Origin: Myxococcales bacterium | Lineage (GTDB): Bacteria > Myxococcota > UBA796 > SXON01 | Assembly: GCA_009692585.1 (NCBI GenBank) | Contig: SHYX01000002.1 | Coordinates: 136,457-200,456 of the forward strand | DNA: 64,000 bases | Direction: 5' to 3' | Shown here: piece after piece, positions 18,361-26,787 of the stretch | Layout of the letters: every line of letters starts with the position of its first letter | How positions within the stretch are numbered: the first letter of the stretch is position 1 | Notes under the pieces: model-generated | Told to the model about the DNA's origin: nothing | Seen by the model: the letters and a program-made list of their open reading frames with translations, nothing else | Databases searched by the model: none | Translations under genes and position numbers: made by a program

Positions 18361-19268
18361 CGGATGAGTCCCCCGGGCTGGAACTCGTCCCAGAAGAGCC
18401 AGGCCTCGGGGTGGCGCGTGAGGATCAGGCTCAACCACGCGGCGGTGAAATCGGCCCCGGCCTCCAAGGCGGCCGCCAGGGCGCCGCTCCGGTCGACCGG
18501 CACCTCGGCGCCGATGAAACTGGCGTGGCGCCGGGGGTCCAGGGGGTCGCGGGCCGTGTAGAGCGTGTGGATGCGAGCGCCGGTGCGGTGCGCCAGCCAG
18601 AACGGCGTGACCGGCACCCCCATCGTCTGCCCCAGCACGCGGCGGTCGAGCCGCCTCCCCAACTCCCGACCTCCGCCGGTTCCATCGCAAGCGGTCAGTA
18701 GTACGGATCCGGCTTCCAGCGTGCGCAGAAGCCCCCGAAGGAAGGCCCCCCCGTCGTGAAGGGTCACCTTCATGCGCGCCTCGAGGCAGGATCGCCGGGC
18801 CGCCGCCCAGCGTCCCGTCGCCGACCGCTCCATGTCGGTGACCCCGCCGCCCACCTGCCCGACCTGCCGTCCCAGCGCGCCGAGCACCGCCAGGGGCAGT
18901 TGTGCCGGGCCCATGTGCGGGTGCATGAGCACGACGCCCTTGCCATCACGTTCGGCTCGGTCCAGGTGCTCCACGCCCTCGATGCGCAGCCAATGCTGCC
19001 AGTTGCCTGCACTCAGTCGGCCGAAGGCGAAGGATGCGTACTGGTTGCAGAAGTGTGAGCCGAACGCCTCCAGGGCGATGGCGTCCAGGTCGTTGCGAAG
19101 GGGGAACGCCCGGCGCAGGTTCGCCACGACCGCGGCCTTCTTGGTGCGCGACACCCTGCCGGCGACACGTCCGAGTCGTCGGGTCAGGCGGTAGTCCCAG
19201 CCCGGCGGCGCAGCCTCCAACACCTGGCGCCACGGCCCCCACACCAGCCGGCGATACCCGTCCTTCAT
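18357..19268 (-). CDS. LpxL/HtrB-family acyltransferase, altered active-site motif
   Basis: A lysophospholipid/lipid A acyltransferase-family protein of about 303 residues. The core is recognisable (RTKKAAVVANLRRAFP, GKGVVLMHPHMGPAQLP, RRVLGQTMGVPVTPFWLA). LpxL enzymes use H-x4-D/E; here His118 is followed by Gln123 (H-M-G-P-A-Q), so the acid is missing or moved. Start choice: ATG 19268 has GGAA nearby, while GTG 19289 adds seven residues. There is no obvious membrane anchor, although LpxL proteins usually have one. It could be a divergent acyltransferase for a non-lipid-A acceptor. Both neighbours are membrane enzymes of the phosphatase superfamily. Confidence 0.75.
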   Translation of the reverse strand: MKDGYRRLVWGPWRQVLEAAPPGWDYRLTRRLGRVAGRVSRTKKAAVVANLRRAFPLRNDLDAIALEAFGSHFCNQYASFAFGRLSAGNWQHWLRIEGVEHLDRAERDGKGVVLMHPHMGPAQLPLAVLGALGRQVGQVGGGVTDMERSATGRWAAARRSCLEARMKVTLHDGGAFLRGLLRTLEAGSVLLTACDGTGGGRELGRRLDRRVLGQTMGVPVTPFWLAHRTGARIHTLYTARDPLDPRRHASFIGAEVPVDRSGALAAALEAGADFTAAWLSLILTRHPEAWLFWDEFQPGGLIR

Positions 19269-19290
19269 CGGTGATTCCGGGATCACCACG

Positions 19291-21171
19291 TCATGGCTCC
19301 AGGTACCCGAGGGCTTCCAGGCGCGCCCGCTCTTCGTTGCTCAGAGGGGTGGCGGAGCGACTGCTGTCGCTTTGGAGCAGTCGCTGGCTCTCCACGCGGA
19401 GCCGGTCGACCTCCGCGATTCGCTCCGCATCAGCCTCCCAGGCCCCCGCGACGTCTGTCGTGCCGCGGGGATCGTTCTTCAGATCGAAGCCTTCGCCGCG
19501 CGCGTCGAACTCGCGCTGCACCCAGCGAGCGGCGCCGGTCCGCAATCCGGCGAGGCGCCACTGCGGCTGGGAGATGCGCCCCGCCTGGCGCTCGACCAGG
19601 TTGGTGGCCCGGTCGAAGCACAGCGCGGCCGCCGTCTCCCGCGGTTCGACCAGCACGTTGCGGCCGGTCATGCCGTCGGTCGGCAGCCCCATCAGGCCAA
19701 GCAGGATGGGGGCGAGATCACTGCCTTCGACGGGTGACTGGATCAGGCGTGGGGCCAGTCTGCCGGGCCAACGGATGGCGAAGGGCACGCGCAAGCTCGT
19801 CTCGTACAAGTCGTCCCCGTGGTTGAACCAGACCCCGTGCTCTCCCAGAGACTCGCCGTGATCGCCGATGGCGACGACGATGGTGTTGGCCGGAACGGCG
19901 TCCATCAAGCGCCCCAGTTGCCGGTCGGCGTAGCTGACCTCGCCGTCGTACTGGCTCAAGACGTAGTTGAGGTCGGTGATCCCGACGAGAGAGGGCAGCA
20001 GGTAGCGGGCGACGTGGGTGACGTCGCGCATGGAGGTGTGGCTGGGATCGCGCGGATCTCCGGCGTAGTAGGCCGTGTCCCACGGTGGGGGTGGAGCGTA
20101 GGGTCCGTGGGCGTCGAACAGATGTACCCAGGCAAACCAGGGACCCGTCTGCGTTTGGAGCCACGCGAGCGCCCGATCCGTCGTCAGACCGCCTCGCCGC
20201 TCCAACACCCAGTCCGGGTCGCGGTGACGGTGGGCCATGTCGAGCGCACGGGAGACGAAGAGCTCGCGGGCCCCGGGGAACAGGCCGAAATCGTCGTCGT
20301 AGACCGAAAATCCGCGTGAGAAGCCGAGGTCGCTGTCGAGCACGTAGGCGCTCACGAAGGCCGCGGTGGCCCAACCCGCCCGGTGCAGGCGCTCGGCAAG
20401 CAGCGGGGTGTCGCCCGGCAGCGGGACCCCGTTGAGGAGGACGCCGTTGTCCCAGGGACCCGTCCCCGACAGCATCGCCGCGTGGCTCGGGCCGGTCACC
20501 GCGGCCACCGCAGAGGCCGCCTCGAAGAGGACCCCCTCCTCGGCGAGTTGGTCGAAATGGCGGGTGTCGATGGCGGTGTTTCCATAAGCGCCCATCCGGT
20601 CGGCGCGCACGGTGTCGAGGGTCACCAAGAGGACGTTCGGCGAGCCGGGCGGCGCCGTGGTCGCAGTTGGAGGGATCGCCGAGCCGGCGGACCAGGCCCA
20701 CGCCGCGCCCAACACCGCCAGCAGCATCACCGCGCTCACGACGTTCCTCAGACCGCGAGCCGCCTGGTAGATGCCGAGGGCGGCGGCGCTGACCCCGCCG
20801 CTCAGCGCCAGCCACGCCAGGAGGCTGCCCTGGAGCGGCCCCGCCTCGGTGAACGGAGCTGGGTCGGTGAAGATGTCGATGGCCAACTCGGCCGCCGCCA
20901 TGACGGTGACACCGAGCAGGAAGGCGGCCCACCGCGACCGTCCGAGCGGCCGTGGCGGTGCGACGGCCAGCGCGACCCCCACCAGGGCGCCGAGGGCGGC
21001 GGTGCAAAGCACGCCCGAGGTGATGAGCAGCAGCACGCCGCCCGCGCCGACGTCGAGCCGCCCGCCGGTCACCGCCCGCACCGCGTCGAATCCTCCCACC
21101 GACCCGGCGCCCAGGGCGGCGAAGATCACCCGCTCGCGCGCGAGTACCCAGCGTCGTGGCAACTCCGTCAT
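19291..21171 (-). CDS. membrane sulfatase/phosphatase-fold enzyme with Thr in the nucleophile motif
   Basis: A 626-residue protein with about four or five membrane segments (residues 10-160) and a C-terminal sulfatase-fold domain from about residue 178. Metal-site motifs are present: VTLDTVRAD, HLFDAHGPY, AIGDHGESLGEHG. Sulfatases activate a Cys or Ser in C/S-x-P-S-R to formylglycine; here the motif is T-G-P-S-H (Thr226-His230), so formylglycine chemistry is unlikely. Thr nucleophiles are used by phosphoethanolamine and phosphoglycerol transferases of this superfamily. The ATG at 21171 is chosen because the frame upstream to 21258 is polar and atypical. First gene of the four-gene envelope operon. 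Confidence 0.8.
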   Translation of the reverse strand: MTELPRRWVLARERVIFAALGAGSVGGFDAVRAVTGGRLDVGAGGVLLLITSGVLCTAALGALVGVALAVAPPRPLGRSRWAAFLLGVTVMAAAELAIDIFTDPAPFTEAGPLQGSLLAWLALSGGVSAAALGIYQAARGLRNVVSAVMLLAVLGAAWAWSAGSAIPPTATTAPPGSPNVLLVTLDTVRADRMGAYGNTAIDTRHFDQLAEEGVLFEAASAVAAVTGPSHAAMLSGTGPWDNGVLLNGVPLPGDTPLLAERLHRAGWATAAFVSAYVLDSDLGFSRGFSVYDDDFGLFPGARELFVSRALDMAHRHRDPDWVLERRGGLTTDRALAWLQTQTGPWFAWVHLFDAHGPYAPPPPWDTAYYAGDPRDPSHTSMRDVTHVARYLLPSLVGITDLNYVLSQYDGEVSYADRQLGRLMDAVPANTIVVAIGDHGESLGEHGVWFNHGDDLYETSLRVPFAIRWPGRLAPRLIQSPVEGSDLAPILLGLMGLPTDGMTGRNVLVEPRETAAALCFDRATNLVERQAGRISQPQWRLAGLRTGAARWVQREFDARGEGFDLKNDPRGTTDVAGAWEADAERIAEVDRLRVESQRLLQSDSSRSATPLSNEERARLEALGYLEP

Positions 21172-21267
21172 CGGCCGCTCTCGATAGCTCCGCGACCACG
21201 ATCCCGCCAGCGCCTCGACAGTGCTCGCTGCCCGTGACAAGATAGTCGGTTGGTCCACGAGGTTCTG

Positions 21268-23199
21268 ATGCGTCAGTCGGTTCGGTTCTTCTCCTTCGCG
21301 CTCGCCCTGTGCCTTCCGGGGCTGGCCTGGGCTGGCGGTACGGCGGTGGTGGCGCCGCTGGTCTCCGCCGGCGTCGATGGAAAGGTTACGAACAACCTCA
21401 CCAGTATCCTCGGGTCGGAGCTGGACTTCTCCGGCTTCTACGACACGGTGGTCGAGGTGGCGGCGCCCTCGTCACTCAACATCTCCTGCCTCAGTTCGAC
21501 CAGTTGCCTGGGTGGGATCGCCAAGGCAAACGACGCCGACGCGGTGATCACCGGGTCGATTGCGCCCGGGGGCTCCGGCCTGAAAGTCAACCTCGTCCTC
21601 TACGATGCGAAGAAGAACGCGATCGTGCGAAAGAAGAGCTACGACCTGACGACCGAGGTATCGGCCCTGACCTCGGCCGCGCCGCGCATGGTCAAGGAGA
21701 TCACCGGGAGAGGAGCGGCGGCCGTCGAGGAGGAACAGTTGGCCAAGGCTGAAATCTTCGAAGATGAAGAAGAATTTGACATGGAGGACGGCGATCTGAA
21801 GGGGAAGACTCGCTTCACGCCGGAGACCAAGAAAAAGGGCAAGATCGAGGACGCCGAGGACGCCGAGGACGCCGATGACGCCGATGACGCCGCCGAGCGG
21901 GCCGCCGCGCTCGCCAAGGCCAAAGTCACCATCGAAGCCAAGGCCAAGCGGGACGCCGAAGCCAGGGCCGACGCGGAGGCCAAGGCCAGGGCCAAGGCCG
22001 AGTCTGAGGAAGCGGCCCGGGTGGCAGCGGAAGCCAAGGCCAGGGCCAAGACGGAAGCCGAGGCTCGGGCGCGTCGTGAGGCGGAGGCGCGTGCGGAGGA
22101 AGAAGCGCAGGCGAGGGCAGTCGCGGCGGCCAAAAAGAAGAAGCCAAGCAAGTCGGAAGAGGAGGAGCTCGAGGAAGAGCTGGCGAACTTCTCCTTCGGC
22201 GGGGGCGGCAAGGTCTCCGGCGAGGACGCCCCTTCGGCCAATGTCAAGCCCACCGTCGAGGAGGAGGAGACGGACGAGGAAGAGGGGCCCAAGGATACCC
22301 GGTCGTTTTCGGAACGCTACGCGTCCACCGCCCCCAAGCCGACCAAGAGTCCCGCCAAGACGACCACGTCGAGGGCGCGCGTGGACGAGGAGGACGAGGC
22401 CGAGGACCCTGTAGACGAGGACGAGGAGACCGCCGCCGAGCCGGAAGCCGAAGAGGAGGACGACCGCCCGCGCGCCGCGCCGTCGCGCGAGAGTCGAGAG
22501 GAAGAGGAGGAGGAGCCGCGCGCGTCCGCCCGCAGGACCGCCGCGGACGAGGAAGAGGAAGAAACCCCCCGCTTCGGCGCCCGGACCCGGGTGGAGGAGG
22601 AAGAGGCCGATGAGCCGCCGCCGCCCCGGAAGCGCGTCAGCAGCGTCGAGGACGACGACGAGCCCCCGCGCCCTCGGATCGACGACGACGCGACCTCGAA
22701 GTTCGGGATCCTCGTGCGCGGGGGCTGGGCACGCTACGGCACGCTGGATTTCGTGACCTACGGAGTCGAACTCGCGATCCCCGTCTCCAAGCGTTTCGTG
22801 ATCCTCGCGGGGGTGGAGGGCGCGTCGACCAACCGGAACTACAAAGAAGAGGAACGTGCGGCGATCGCCGCGGCAGCCGGAGTGACGCCCGAGCAGATCC
22901 AGGATTGGAACGCGATCCTGCCGATCGACGTCGGCCTGGTGTACAAGGTGCCGACCTCGGCCATCCAGCCCTATGTGGGCGCTGACTTCCTCGCCGTGGT
23001 GTACACCGCGAACGGAGACTTCGCTTTTGGCGGTCGCGTACGCGGTGGATGCGATTTCATGGTCAGCGACAACTTCGGCTTCAACCTTGATGGCGCGATC
23101 GGATACCTCGCGGGCGACAAGTTTGATCTCATCCAGGTCGGGTTGGCCGATGTCGGCCTGTACCCGGAGGTCAGCCTTGGGACGGTTCTGGGGTTCTGA
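21268..23199 (+). CDS. outer-membrane barrel protein with TolA-like charged linker
   Basis: A 643-residue exported protein. A signal peptide of about 22 residues (ending GLAWA) is followed by a TolB/CsgG-N-like domain at about 23-150 (VAPLVSAGVDGKVTNNL, DADAVITGSI). A 250-350 residue Glu/Lys/Ala-rich region follows, with AEAKARAKAE-type heptads like TolA and long acidic runs. The last 160 residues have barrel-like strands and end in TVLGF, with the terminal Phe typical of outer-membrane proteins. A 9-base repeat encoding EDA lies near 21847-21894. The long charged linker could span the periplasm or bind cations. No named family is recognised for the whole. Confidence 0.7.
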   Translation: MRQSVRFFSFALALCLPGLAWAGGTAVVAPLVSAGVDGKVTNNLTSILGSELDFSGFYDTVVEVAAPSSLNISCLSSTSCLGGIAKANDADAVITGSIAPGGSGLKVNLVLYDAKKNAIVRKKSYDLTTEVSALTSAAPRMVKEITGRGAAAVEEEQLAKAEIFEDEEEFDMEDGDLKGKTRFTPETKKKGKIEDAEDAEDADDADDAAERAAALAKAKVTIEAKAKRDAEARADAEAKARAKAESEEAARVAAEAKARAKTEAEARARREAEARAEEEAQARAVAAAKKKKPSKSEEEELEEELANFSFGGGGKVSGEDAPSANVKPTVEEEETDEEEGPKDTRSFSERYASTAPKPTKSPAKTTTSRARVDEEDEAEDPVDEDEETAAEPEAEEEDDRPRAAPSRESREEEEEEPRASARRTAADEEEEETPRFGARTRVEEEEADEPPPPRKRVSSVEDDDEPPRPRIDDDATSKFGILVRGGWARYGTLDFVTYGVELAIPVSKRFVILAGVEGASTNRNYKEEERAAIAAAAGVTPEQIQDWNAILPIDVGLVYKVPTSAIQPYVGADFLAVVYTANGDFAFGGRVRGGCDFMVSDNFGFNLDGAIGYLAGDKFDLIQVGLADVGLYPEVSLGTVLGF

Positions 23200-23202
23200 G
23201 GC

Positions 23203-23724
23203 TCAGATCGCGATGACCACCGCGACGCCGACGAGCACCAGTAGGAAGGCGATGACCCCGATCGCCAGAAGTGCCGGCACCGACGCGGCCGACACCATGC
23301 CACGGACCCTTCGCTCGGCGCTCGGCGCCGAAGGAGGGCGCGCCGTCGGACCCCCCTTCCGGATGCCCTGCCAGCCCGCAATTCTCCGCGTTCCGGAGTG
23401 GGCCGGGGGCTCGATCGCCAGGAGCGCGAAGATCTGCGCGAACCAGGGCAGGGCGTAGACTGGGATCAGGTCGTCGCTGCCAACGTCGGGACGCAGGTGC
23501 GACGTGATCGGGATCTTACCGGTGTAGATCGCCTCACGAACGGCGTAGAAGCTCTGGCGTGGCAACACCGCCCCGTCGGGCAGGAAGACGTCGAAACGCC
23601 GCGGGACCTGGTCCGCGCCCGGGGCCTCGAAGCGGGTGAAACACGCGGGGCAGACGACCTCTTCACCGGGGCCGGCTTCGAGCGGATTGGTACAGTCAGG
23701 GCAGGCGACACGCACCCCAGCCAC
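23203..23724 (-). CDS. zinc-ribbon protein with C-terminal membrane anchor
   Basis: About 173 residues. Two Cys-x2-Cys pairs near the N-terminus (CPDC and CPAC, residues 8-28) form a likely zinc ribbon. A middle domain resembles the GYF_2-type signal-binding domains (RRFDVFLPDGAVL, IYTGKIPITSHLRPD). The C-terminal 25 residues are one hydrophobic membrane segment. Starts at GTG 23724 or GTG 23715 keep it clear of the divergent selB start; an ATG at 23772 would overlap selB. The function is unknown. It looks like a membrane-tethered sensor of the kind common in myxobacteria. Confidence 0.6.
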   Translation of the reverse strand: MAGVRVACPDCTNPLEAGPGEEVVCPACFTRFEAPGADQVPRRFDVFLPDGAVLPRQSFYAVREAIYTGKIPITSHLRPDVGSDDLIPVYALPWFAQIFALLAIEPPAHSGTRRIAGWQGIRKGGPTARPPSAPSAERRVRGMVSAASVPALLAIGVIAFLLVLVGVAVVIAI

Positions 23725-23749
23725 GTAGCGCGTCGGATACGGCGCGGGG

Positions 23750-25558
23750 ATGTCCGACCTCGTCCTTGGCACCGCCGGTCATGTCGATCACGGCAAGACC
23801 TCGCTGGTGCGGGCCCTCACCGGCGTCGATCTCGACCGGCTCCCGGAGGAACGGGCGCGAGGAATCACCATCGTCCTGGGCTTTGTGCCACTGGTGTTGC
23901 CGGACGGCAGGGTCGCCGGCCTGGTGGACGTTCCCGGGCACGAGACGCTCGTGCGCACCATGGTTTCGGGGGCGACGGGGATGGACGCGGTGATGCTGTG
24001 CGTCAGCGCCGTCGAGGGCGTGATGCCGCAGACGCGGGAGCATCTGGCCGTCCTGCGCCTGTTGGGCGTGCCCCGCCTGATCGCCGTCCAGACCATGGCC
24101 GATCTCGTCGATGACGAGCTGCTCGGGTTGGCCGCCGACGAGCTGCGGGAGCTGCTGGCGGACACGCCCTGGCCCGACGCCCCGATCGTGGCCACCAGCA
24201 CGCTGACCGGGCGGGGCCTCGAGCCGCTGCGGGCGGTGCTGGGCGCGCTGCCGACCTCGGGGCGCGCCGGCGACGGGCCGTTCCGCATGCCGGTGGACCG
24301 GGCGTTCGTTCGCCGGGGTTTTGGCACCGTCGTCACCGGAACGGTGTGGGGCGGGCGATTGCACGACGGCAACGAGGTCGACGTCTTTCCCGGCGGCCAT
24401 CGCGCGCGGGTCCGCGGCATCCAGGTGCACGGTCGCTCGGTCAGCCACGCGGCGGCGGGCTCGCGGGCGGCGCTCAACCTCACCGGCCTCGAGATCGACG
24501 ACGTGGGCCGGGGGATCTGGGTGGCGTCGGCCGGCGCCATCGAAGACTGCCGCGTGATCGACGTGACCTACCATCATCTGGAGACCTCGCCGCTCCTCCT
24601 CGGAGAACCCGGGGTCCTGGTCCTGCACGGCACGCGCGAGGTGAGCGGCCGGCTGTACCCCATCGGGGCCGAGGGGCTCGAGCCGGGCCAGTCCATCGTG
24701 GCGCAGCTCCATCTGGCTGAGGCGCTGCCTTGCCTGCCAGGCGATCGGTTCGTGGTGCGGAGGGCGTCGCCGGCGGCGACCCTCGGCGGGGGCCTGGTCC
24801 TCGACCCCTGGACGACGGTCATCCGGAGGCGTCGCCACACCGAGGCGCTGGTGGAGCTTCATCGGCTGGCGGCCGGTGATCGGGTGGTCTACCTGGAACG
24901 GGCGGGGACCGCCGGAATGACCGAGGCGCACTGTGTCGCGCGCTGCGGCGCGCTCGTGGGAACCCGACTGGGCGAGCGCCGCTACGCAGATGGCGCCGTC
25001 GCCGCCTTCCGCGACGCCCTGCTCAAGGGGCTTTCCGATCGGCACGCGGCCGAGCCCCTGGCCCCCGGGGTCAACCGGAAGGCCGCCTGGGTCGGGGCGC
25101 TCCGGGCGTTGGACGAACGCACCTTCCTCACCTTGCTGGAGGGTGAAGCGGCCGCGGGCCGCGTGCGGCTCGACGGGGGCCGCGTGCGGCTGCCGGAGTG
25201 GCAGGTGCGACTGAACGCGGACCAGACCGCGTGGACGGCGTCGGTGCTGGCGGCTGCCGAGGCGGCTGGGTACGACGGCGCCGAGGTGCCGGCCGCGCGC
25301 CCCGACCACGACGCGCTGGTGTTCCTTCTCCGCGACCGAGGCGAAATCGAGATCATCGCGGGGAGGACCTACTCCGGTCCGGTCCTGGTGCGGCTCGCCG
25401 AGCTGGTGAGGGGCCACTTCGCAGAGCACCCCACGCTCGAGCCTGCGGGCTTCAAGACCCTCACCGGGCAGAGCCGACGCACCGCGATTCCGCTCTTGGA
25501 GTGGCTCGATTCACAGGGGGTGACCCGTCGGGTGGGGGACGCCCGCGTGCGGGGCTGA
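23750..25558 (+). CDS. selB: selenocysteine-specific elongation factor SelB
   Basis: SelB delivers selenocysteyl-tRNA to the ribosome at UGA codons marked by a SECIS hairpin. The 602-residue protein has the GTPase P-loop AGHVDHGKTSL, the G3 motif DVPGHE, EF-Tu-like domains 2 and 3, and C-terminal winged-helix domains that bind the SECIS. Two motifs are off consensus: the NKxD/TKxD base-recognition motif reads TMAD, and the G2 region reads GITIVLGF rather than GITIDLGF. No selA, selD or tRNA-Sec is visible in this window. It is divergent from the zinc-ribbon gene. Confidence 0.88.
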   Translation: MSDLVLGTAGHVDHGKTSLVRALTGVDLDRLPEERARGITIVLGFVPLVLPDGRVAGLVDVPGHETLVRTMVSGATGMDAVMLCVSAVEGVMPQTREHLAVLRLLGVPRLIAVQTMADLVDDELLGLAADELRELLADTPWPDAPIVATSTLTGRGLEPLRAVLGALPTSGRAGDGPFRMPVDRAFVRRGFGTVVTGTVWGGRLHDGNEVDVFPGGHRARVRGIQVHGRSVSHAAAGSRAALNLTGLEIDDVGRGIWVASAGAIEDCRVIDVTYHHLETSPLLLGEPGVLVLHGTREVSGRLYPIGAEGLEPGQSIVAQLHLAEALPCLPGDRFVVRRASPAATLGGGLVLDPWTTVIRRRRHTEALVELHRLAAGDRVVYLERAGTAGMTEAHCVARCGALVGTRLGERRYADGAVAAFRDALLKGLSDRHAAEPLAPGVNRKAAWVGALRALDERTFLTLLEGEAAAGRVRLDGGRVRLPEWQVRLNADQTAWTASVLAAAEAAGYDGAEVPAARPDHDALVFLLRDRGEIEIIAGRTYSGPVLVRLAELVRGHFAEHPTLEPAGFKTLTGQSRRTAIPLLEWLDSQGVTRRVGDARVRG

Positions 25559-25569
25559 GGCGGTCGCGG

Positions 25570-26787
25570 TCACAGGCGTACCAGCCGATTCACTCGGTTC
25601 AAGAGGCGGAAGCTCGGGGCGCTGCGGAGCGCCGCCAGTTCACCGCGCAGACCGTCGCGCTCGATGGTGAGGGCCAGGAGCGCATCGGCGGCCGGGGCGG
25701 GGGCGCTCCGGACGGGGGCGGAGGCCCACCGCCTCAGGGCGTCCGCCGTGGCGACGATGGACCTCGCGGCCAGCCAGGCGTCCCGCTCTTTCGCTGGGGG
25801 CGCCGCGTTCGGCTTCAGCAGGGCGGCGGCGAGGGCCTCGGCAGCCGCACCCGTGCCGGGACAGCTCGCGACGACGAGGGGCTCTACCAGCCCGGCGGCA
25901 ACGGCTTCGGCGACGACGGGGGAGGCCGGCGTCGCCAGCACGCGGAGGCCGCGATGGAGCGCGTAGAGCACCCGCGTGCGTGCCCCGAGTCGCGCTTCGG
26001 CGCCCGGCCGGTCCAGGCACACGGTCAGGTGGTTCCCGGCGGTGCGGGCGGCCAGCTCCGCGTGCGGCACCCATCCATGAAAGGTGAAGCGCGCCGGCCA
26101 GGGGCCGCCCAGCGCGCGGGCGCGAAACCGGGCGAAGCCGGCCTCGTGGTGGCCTTCGATCGTCCCCCCGAACACATCGACGTGGACCGCCGCGTGCGCC
26201 ATCGCGAGTTCGATCCCCGCGGAGAGTGTCTCGTCGTCGAACCAGGTGTTGAACCCGCCCAGCAGCGCCAGTCGTAGGCCGGGACCCCGTGGTTCGCCGC
26301 GGGCATCACCGAACTCGGCGGCGCACGGGAGCACGTGGAGCGGTTCAAGCCCTGGGACCCAGAGCGGCAGCCGCCCAAGGACGCCAAGGGCGCCGAAAAG
26401 CGCGTCGCGGCCTGCGTTGCAGATGGTGGAGAAGGCGTCCCCACGCGCCAACGCCGGGGCCCAGACCGCGGTTGCTTCGGTGGCCGCCCGCGCGCGGGGC
26501 TCAGCCGCCGCGGCTTGCGCCTCGGCGAAGGGATCGCCCGCGACGTCGATCCACGTCGGCAACTCGGGATCTACCTCGCCGAGAATGCGGAGCGCGGCGC
26601 GGGTCGGGCCGTGGTTCCCCGCGGTCACCATGGCGCGTGGGCGCACGGACCTTGCCACCGCGAGCACGTCGTCGCGATGATCGACCACCACCGCCATCTC
26701 GCCCACCGCCGCGGCGAAGTGCCGGGTACGGAGCGCGGCAAAGCCGTGGTCGCCGCGGTCGCCGACGACGAGCACCGACGCGCTCAA
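25570..26787 (-). CDS. glycosyltransferase-like protein (GT-B)
   Basis: A 405-residue protein with GT-B features: an N-terminal half with alternating hydrophobic strands (VLVVGDRGDHGFAA), a central FTFHGWVPHAELAA strand-loop, and a C-terminal region with HRGLRVLATPASPVVAEAV. The classical E-x7-E motif is not clear, so it is a divergent member or an inactive homologue. TTG at 26787 overlaps the stop of the Wzt-like ATPase gene (TTGA). Together these suggest a part in export or finishing of a surface polysaccharide. No permease gene is adjacent. Confidence 0.65.
   Translation of the reverse strand: MSASVLVVGDRGDHGFAALRTRHFAAAVGEMAVVVDHRDDVLAVARSVRPRAMVTAGNHGPTRAALRILGEVDPELPTWIDVAGDPFAEAQAAAAEPRARAATEATAVWAPALARGDAFSTICNAGRDALFGALGVLGRLPLWVPGLEPLHVLPCAAEFGDARGEPRGPGLRLALLGGFNTWFDDETLSAGIELAMAHAAVHVDVFGGTIEGHHEAGFARFRARALGGPWPARFTFHGWVPHAELAARTAGNHLTVCLDRPGAEARLGARTRVLYALHRGLRVLATPASPVVAEAVAAGLVEPLVVASCPGTGAAAEALAAALLKPNAAPPAKERDAWLAARSIVATADALRRWASAPVRSAPAPAADALLALTIERDGLRGELAALRSAPSFRLLNRVNRLVRL

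Noticed and set aside
23696..25429. 577-codon open frame antisense to selB
   Set aside because: It mirrors selB codon structure, is Arg/His/Gln-rich and shows no family motif; high G+C makes long antisense frames common.
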